This document shows positions 57,623 through 64,000 of a DNA stretch of 64,000 bases, one piece after another. The notes beneath the pieces were generated by a model that was not told the DNA's origin, ran no database searches, and worked only from the letters and a program-made list of their open reading frames with translations. How positions within the stretch are numbered: the first letter of the stretch is position 1; each line of letters starts with the position of its first letter. Position numbers and translations under genes: made by a program. The stretch lies in NCBI GenBank assembly GCA_024803745.1, contig JANJXV010000004.1:55904858-55968857 (forward strand), read 5' to 3'. This DNA is from Megascapheus bottae (lineage: Eukaryota > Chordata > Mammalia > Rodentia > Geomyidae).

Positions 57623-59604
57623 ATGTTTCTATGTATGTGCACTACAAAACCAACAGAGTAGTGACAGTAGTGTCTCAGAGGCATGATACAAATCCTCTGC
57701 TGCTTAGCATAATGCCTGTTTCTTTGTCTAGAGACATAGCTTCTTAATAGCCATGGAGACACTTCAGGCTAACAATGCCAGACTGACGCACTTGGCAAGA
57801 GACAAGTGTGTAAGTGAATCATTAAGTCTACTGATAAGAAGAAGAAAATTAATTAAAATAACCAGATTCTCAAGAAAGGAGTAATAAAGCCTTCACCCCA
57901 AGTTTGGGCAAATTAAACTCATAGAATTGAATCTAGTCACATTATAGCTATATTCAAATGGAATGTGAAAGAATGAGAAAGAGTTCAAGTCTAGTCACAG
58001 AATAACTTTAGGAGAAAAAAAATGTTAACCTTTCATTTAATACATGAGCTCAGGTTCAGTAACTTAGCATTACAATTAAGTATGACTTTTAATTGTAAAG
58101 GCATGAAGAGACAATTTTAAAACAGAGGAGAAAAACTCATTTGACTTCCATAGCAACAAGAGGGTTTTCTGAATCAGCTGAGAAGTGAGAAAATTAACAA
58201 AAAAGAAAATCTGACTCTCCAAATATTGAAAGTTGATTTGAAATCAAAATGTGAATGCATTTAATAGTACTTAGAAACAGGACTTGCTCTTGTTATTTCC
58301 TAGTTCCCTTCCTATCACTGGCACAGGATTAGATGAACATATAGTGTCTGTGGAAAGCATTTCAGATCCTGTATTTTACTCATCATTAGGGAGGAAAGAA
58401 ATGTAGACATGAGATTTCTTTTCCTTAAGTGATATTAATTGCAAACCCTGGCTGTAATTGATTTTTGAAGGCACATAAAGTATTCACTTATATTAACTAA
58501 GCATCAGGAGAGATATGTGAGACCATTCTGGAAGCAGAGTGTCTGAGTAGAAATCTCATGAAATTACAAAGGTGGGCAGAATCAGAGAGGAAACTGAAGC
58601 TTGGAGTTATAGGACTTGCTCCCAACTGCCATGATACCTTTTTCAGTTGACTAGAATTTGAGATCTCTGAAACCTGTTTCAACCTTTCTTCCATAAAACC
58701 TCACTTCCCAAGTGACCCATGTCTCTTGCACCAGAACTTGACCAGAATGTATGAAGGCAGAACCTCTGTCTGATTGAAGACTCAGAATCAAATGGGCAGG
58801 GCCAATAATCCGAGGAGTGTTTGGGTGGGATAACCAGCCTTTTCCACTCATGATTAAATATGAATTTTGATTTCATTCTGATTTAGATGTTCTGAGTTCA
58901 CCATTGACCTCAGTCTGGGATGAGTTCAGCTCCATATCCCTTTGGGCCTTGTCAGTCTCATTTAGTAAAGTAGAGACCATGGTTTCAGTCCTTTTACTGA
59001 ATGTGGATCCAAATTACAAGCTTTTCAAACTTACTGCTGTTCTAATTAGAATGTTTTAGGAGCTTCATCTTCAATGCAGCTGAGTTGGGACGAGGGTGGG
59101 CAAATGGAAAAGTCTGTATGAATAGATTAATGCTTCTACAAATTGGGCTTGTGGGAGTGGCTTTCCCCTCCTCTTCTACCATATGGAAATGTAGCAGGAT
59201 GGCCCTCACTGCTCACCCTCTTCTTAGAGACTACTCAGTAGTGTGACAGCGGAAAGTGCTCATGTCTCAGATAGAAATGAAAAACTGGCACCTTGGTTTT
59301 GCACGTCCTAGGCTCCCTAAAAATAAGAAATAAATTTATGTTCCTAATAAATTACCCAGCCTGTGGTATTCTGTTATAGTAGCACAAAACATATACCTGA
59401 CTCGTGTATCCTGAGTCAGCTGGACAACTTTTTGAGTATGTCTCTGAAGTTTGTTCATTTAGATGGCTTGCATTTCAGTGTGTTTAGCTATAAATTGGGC
59501 AGAATTGGTGGCTTCCTTATTTGTACTCGGGACTAAATTGTCAGGAAGAGACAGTACTATTACAGGCAAACCTGGAGATTCAGAGCTATCCCACCTCTAC
59601 CAAT
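57623..59604. other. Repeat-poor island
   Basis: 2 kb without a recognised SINE, L1 or microsatellite. Minus-strand frames at 58497-58876 are short and overlap each other. Confidence 0.5.
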
Positions 59605-60085
59605 TGCTTTTCTTCTTTAGTACTGGGGTTTGAACTCAGGCCCTTGCACTTGCTAGACAAATACTCTACCACTTGAGCCACAAGCTTTTTTCTACTGTAG
59701 TTATTTTTCTTTTTCTTTTTTTTTTTGTGGGTCATGGGGCTTGAACGTGTCCTGGGCACTGTCCCTGAGCTCTTCAACTCAAGGCTATTGCCCTAACCTT
59801 GAGCCCAGCCCCACTTCCCATTTTCCAGAGGTTAATTGGAGTCTCAGGCCCTTTTGTGCCTGGGCTGGCTTTGATCCTCAGATCTCAGCCTCCTGAGTAG
59901 CTAGGATTTCAGGCATGAGCCACGGCACCCAGCCTGTAGTTATTTTTCTAATAGGGTTTTGCTTTTGTGCCTGGCCTGAGCTAGGTGTATAACATCTTTT
60001 AACTAACTGAGATGAAGTCTCACGAACTTTTTTCTCAGGCCTCTCATGTGACTAAATTACAGATGTGAGCTACCACACTTGGCTT
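59605..60085 (-). mobile_element. B4-like SINE split by a younger SINE
   Basis: ID part at 59610-59690 (tactggggtttgaactcagg) and B1-like remainder at 59951-60085 (agatgtgagctaccacactt) lie either side of the nested element. Confidence 0.65.
59711..59935 (-). mobile_element. 7SL/B1-like-Geo SINE with target-site duplication
   Basis: tgtagttatttttct at about 59696-59710 and 59936-59950. Shares variants with the copy at 36598 but lacks the 53-bp repeat. Confidence 0.92.
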
Positions 60086-60656
60086 TCCAGAAGCTTCATC
60101 TAGACTTGCTGTGATGGGACTTGAAAGGAAGGGCCCCATTGCTGAACTTGGCCCTATCTTCTGATTCTCTTTTCATCCTATCATTCTAGCAATTAGAATG
60201 AACAGATTTTTAAATTTGTTGAGGGGTTTCATAAAATTTGCTCTCCCTTTTCCAATAGACACTATTTCTGATCTTTTAACCACAGATCTTCCCCTTCAGC
60301 CATATGAGCTCCATTATCTGGTTATTCTGTGTGTCAGGTTGGCTCAGCCACGGGGCACAGATATTGGCCCCATACTAGATGTTACCTATTTTTTTGTTAG
60401 ATGAGATGAACACATAAGTGAGAGTACATACTGGGTAAAGCACACCACCCTCTATCATGTGGTGGGACTCATTCAAATCAGCTGAAAGCTTTAATAAGCA
60501 AAGATATACTGAAGTCTCCAAGGATGAGGGCATTCTACCTTCAGATTTAAGCTGCAATATCAAATGTTTCCTAGATTTCCAGCTTGCTGGCCTACTCTGC
60601 AGGTTTTAGATATACCAGCTCTATAATTGATGAACCAAATCCTTAAAATCTGTCTT

Positions 60657-60658
<2 letters not shown>
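60086..60658. other. Unassigned stretch
   Basis: No gene or recognisable repeat. Confidence 0.5.

Positions 60659-60709
<51 letters not shown>
60659..60709 (+). repeat. (AC)n microsatellite
   Basis: About 25 units, not next to a recognised SINE. Confidence 0.98.
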
Positions 60710-60710
<1 letters not shown>

Positions 60711-61338
60711 TCTTTTTTAGAGACTCCTGATTAACCCAAAGTAATATTCTGGAGCTACGTTTACAGGCAGTCAACAGCTACTTCCTTTTCAAAATCTGTG
60801 TCTGCTAGAATCCTCCACTTGGTAAGTTTCTCTAATGCTCTTTGCAACAAAGAAAGCAAAGGTATTCAGGAAGTCAATGTTTGGATGAACGGCTATATTT
60901 TTTTTCTAGCAGCCTTTGCTCCATTGAAGTGTATAGTTTAAAACAATTGCACAAAGGCATTTAGTTTTATTCATTCATATATTTATTGTGATCTTGATAA
61001 TGAAGCTCTGCTTCATGTGGGGATCTCTTTTAGATAGTAGGGAATCAAAACTGAAAAAGATAATGCAATTTCTGCATCACAAGGCCTGTATTCCATTTGC
61101 ATGAGTATCCAGTAAGCATTTAAACAAGTTAGCTGTGGATTATTGATAGTATTATGAGCAAATTATGAGAGATGGGGCAGATTGGAGGAAGAATGTATTT
61201 TAAACAGATAGGACAAGATCATGGTAAAGAGGCCTTATATAATTTTGGGCTTTCTTCATGGCTTGCAAAGAAAAATGCCCCTATTTGTCAACAACTGCAT
61301 GTCTTTCTTACAATTAAAAGCAGTTTTTAAAATAAATA
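60710..61338. other. Unassigned stretch
   Basis: No gene or recognisable repeat. Confidence 0.5.
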
Positions 61339-61339
61339 T

Positions 61340-61580
61340 GTTCCTGGCTGGCAGTGGTTCATATCTGTAATTCCAGCTTCTCAGGAGGTAGGAAAGTCTA
61401 TGAATCTTTTTTTTTCCTCCAATTAAGCACCAAAAGGCTGAAAGCAAAGCTGTGGCTCAAGTGTTAGAGTGCCAGCTTTGAGCAATCAAATCTTACAGAC
61501 AGCATCCAGGTCCTGAGTTCAAGCCCCAGGACTGGCAACCCCTCCTCCAAAAAAAACCAAAAACAAACAAACAAATACAA
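61340..61580 (+). mobile_element. 7SL/B1-like-Geo SINE, internally deleted
   Basis: The centre of the left half is missing (caggaggtaggaaagtctat joins distant parts); long A/C tail. Confidence 0.85.
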
Positions 61581-61601
61581 AACAAGAAAGAAAATGATAA
61601 A

Positions 61602-61830
61602 ACAGGTGCTTGTGGCTCCCACTGATAATCTTAGCTACTCAGGATTTTCATCGTGGATACTCAGGGTCTGAAGTCTCCCTGGGCAGAAAAGTTTGTGAAA
61701 CTTTTATTTCTAGTTAGTAAACAAAAATGCAGAAGAAGAGGTATGATTCAAATGGCAAAGCACCAGCCTTGAGCGGGGAAAAGCCAAGTGAGAGTCAAAG
61801 TCCTAAAGTCTATGTCTAATGCTGGCACTA
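61602..61830 (+). mobile_element. 7SL/B1-like-Geo SINE, diverged
   Basis: acaggtgcttgtggctccca to aatgctggcact, with actcagg duplicated in the left half. Confidence 0.78.
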
Positions 61831-61894
61831 AGCATTAATGGGTTAATATAGCCTAAATGTAAAATATATTTTTAAATTTTTCAGTGTATGGAAC

Positions 61895-61921
61895 AGTGTG
61901 TGTGTGTGCGTGTGTGTGTGT
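61895..61921 (+). repeat. Short (GT)n
   Basis: GT run interrupted by gc. Confidence 0.9.
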
Positions 61922-62929
61922 TAGCTTCCCTTCACATTCCACTCCCTAAGGACCATTCCATGGACCTTTGGTGTTGGCATTCTCTGTACATCTTACCTCA
62001 TGTATTTTCATATATATATATGGGGTCTTGCTTTGCCTTTCATTACCTGCTCTTTCTCCCCATTACCAATATGTCTAAAATCTTTCTATGCAAGTGCAGA
62101 TGCATTTTTGTTTGATTTTCCACTAGGAAACAATTAAGTGAGAAATCAAAAGTAGCCAAACAAATGGAAGTAGGTATATTGACTCAGGGGAGGCGCTCCC
62201 CTGAGTTTTCTCTCTAGGCATAAATGACGAGATGGTGGCCTTGGGTGTCTGAGGAGAGCTCCTTAAATGCTAAGAGGAAGGGAACAAGTGACAATATCAG
62301 GGGAAAATCCTCCCACATTCTGAAATTTAATTCCAACACCATTTTACAAGCCCACAGATGATCTCGATAAGCTTCTACAATAATGAGAAATCCCCAAATG
62401 TTCTAAGTAGAGGTTGCTCTAGGTAATCATTGAAAAGGAAACATTCTTCTTAGATTTTGATTATTTGAAAGATGTTGAGTGGTCACCTTTGAAGGCAGGA
62501 AATAATTAGACGAGACAATTTTGATTGTTTATTCTCTCAAAATGTCCGTTCATGCTAGCTCTCCTTCAGCAAAATTCCCCCTGAGCTGGTGGAATTCCTT
62601 AGGACATATGCTGCCAAGACTTTTTACATTTTGGAAGACAGGTTTTACTAGGCTACCTTGGAGCTATATAGGTTTTGGGGTTTCTGGAGCCTGACTGTTT
62701 AAAATTCCCACACTGTTTATACACAGAGCAACCAGGCTGGCATAAAATAGAATTCAACCAGTGAACTCAATAATATCCAATAAAAAAGTAAACAAATGAG
62801 CAGAAATGAGCTTTATAGTCTAGTAGCATGGCCAAAATAATATGCTAAGAGTGTTCAAATACTTCATCATTCTAAGAATCAGAAGTTTGCTGTTTTTGAT
62901 TTAAAAAAAAAAAGAAAAGAAAAAAGAAG
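61922..62929. other. Unassigned stretch with a perfect hairpin
   Basis: No gene or known repeat. Hairpin at 62182-62206: actcaggggag, three-base loop gcg, and the exact complement. Confidence 0.55.
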
Positions 62930-63150
62930 CTTAGCCACTCAGGAGGCTGCAATCTGAGGGTTGTGGTTCACAGCCAGCCTGGGCATGAAAGCTTGTGAGA
63001 GTCTTATCTCCAATTAACCACCAGAAAACCAAAAGTGGTACTGTTGCTTGAGTGGTAGAGCACTTAGCCTTGAGCTGAAGAGCTCAGGGACAGCGCTCAG
63101 GCCCAAATTTCAAGCCCCATGATCAACCCCCCAAAACTAAAAAATAAAAA
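62930..63150 (+). mobile_element. 7SL/B1-like-Geo SINE, 5' truncated
   Basis: Starts at agccactcaggaggctg, then continues to a tail. A second Geo tail fragment (ggccctgagttcaagaccca) follows at 63196-63243. Confidence 0.85.
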
Positions 63151-63268
63151 TAAAATGAACCAAAACCAATTTCACCTTCACTACCACCACCACCCAGGCC
63201 CTGAGTTCAAGACCCAGAAGCAGCACCAAACAAACAAACAGGTAAGCAATACTAACAAAAATAAAAAT

Positions 63269-63468
63269 GAGGGCTTGGAGTTTGGCCTAGGGGTAGAGTG
63301 CTTGCCTAGCATGCATGAAGACCGGGGTTTGATTCCTCTGTACCACATACATAGAAAAGGCTAGTGGTGCTGTGGCTCAGGTGGTAGAGCTCTACCCTTG
63401 AGAAAGCCCAAGGACAATGATCCGTTCGAACTCTAGCCCCAGGACTGGCCAAAAATAATAATTAAAAA
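63269..63468 (+). mobile_element. IDL-Geo SINE
   Basis: Complete; B box mutated to gggtttgattcctctgtac. Confidence 0.9.
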
Positions 63469-63649
63469 AAGACGAGAGCCCATAATCAACGTCCAAGCAT
63501 GCAGCATCCCAGTTTTTTCTGACTTAAAAAATATGCTTCAGAATGTATTTCAGTTTTCAGTAACTTTCATTTTTAACACATTCTGTCACATTCTTTCACT
63601 TGAGCCCACACACATTTATACATACTCAATCTTATTATTTAAAAGATTA

Positions 63650-63740
63650 TTTTGGGTTCAAGATTAAGCATTGCATTGATTGTCTATTGCTGTGTAGCAA
63701 ATTCCCATAGATTCAGCAGCTAAAACAACAGACATTTGTT
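63650..63740 (+). repeat. Old interspersed repeat, family not assigned
   Basis: gtctattgctgtgtagcaaa and cagctaaaacaacagacatt match a phrase widespread in mammalian repeats. I cannot name the family with confidence. Confidence 0.45.
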
Positions 63741-63747
63741 TTCTTTC

Positions 63748-63989
63748 TCTCTTTGCCAATCCTGGGGCTTGAACTCTGTACCTGGGTACGTCCCTGGCTT
63801 TTCTTGCTCAAGGCAAGAGCTTGAACAACATGTTTATTTATTTATTTTTATTTGTCTGTTCATTTGAGTAGTTTATTGGAGATAAGAATCTTACGGACTT
63901 TCCTGCCAGGGCTGGCTTTGAACGTTGATTTTCAGATCTCAGCCTCCTGAGCATCTAGGATTGTAGGTATGAGTCACTAGCACCTGGTA
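63748..63989 (-). mobile_element. 7SL/B1-like-Geo SINE with AT-rich insert
   Basis: A (ttta)n stretch at 63828-63850 interrupts the Geo half. The B1-like half is well preserved. Confidence 0.85.
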
Positions 63990-64000
63990 CACACATTTCT

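Overview
The window is nuclear DNA of a rodent and reads as a gene-poor, retroposon-rich mammalian locus with one intact protein-coding gene. On the minus strand at 10684-11781 lies a complete, intronless coding sequence of 365 codons. I recognise it as HTR1E, the 5-HT1E serotonin receptor, from its near identity (by recall) to the human protein, which also has 365 residues. No other gene is supported anywhere else.

The host group is suggested by the SINEs. More than 60 copies belong to two dimeric families that share one right-hand monomer. One has a tRNA/ID-like left half and matches the IDL-Geo SINE described from kangaroo rats, pocket mice and pocket gophers (superfamily Geomyoidea). The other has a 7SL/B1-like left half. 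HTR1E is known to be missing from mouse and rat, so an intact copy fits a non-murid rodent. The species itself cannot be fixed from the sequence.

Layout: 1-10400 is downstream flank of the gene, with SINEs, a short L1 with clean target-site duplications and an old MER5A element. 10400-11950 is the last exon of HTR1E: candidate poly(A) signals, stop at 10684, start at 11781 and a candidate 3' splice site at 11950/11951. Human HTR1E has a non-coding first exon separated from the coding exon by a very long intron (recalled as nearly 80 kb). If that holds here, 11951-64000 is mostly or wholly intron 1. It contains nested SINEs, 3' ends of LINE-1 (mostly minus strand, one L1 inside another), older L1/HAL1, L2 and MIR relics, many microsatellites, a pyrimidine tract of about 370 bp at 56636-57004, and a few repeat-poor islands (16830-19198, 25244-26887, 38376-39857, 57623-59604).

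I found no new multi-gene system. The observations most worth checking are the retained 5-HT1E receptor, a hairpin-forming sequence change inside an L1 that looks like a template switch, a Geo subfamily with a 53-bp internal duplication, SINE pairs stacked at one target site, a 92-bp triplication in an L1, and microsatellites that repeatedly begin at SINE tails. Repeat boundaries are read by eye and may be off by 10-20 bases. 'Target-site duplication' below means a direct repeat seen on both sides of the element.
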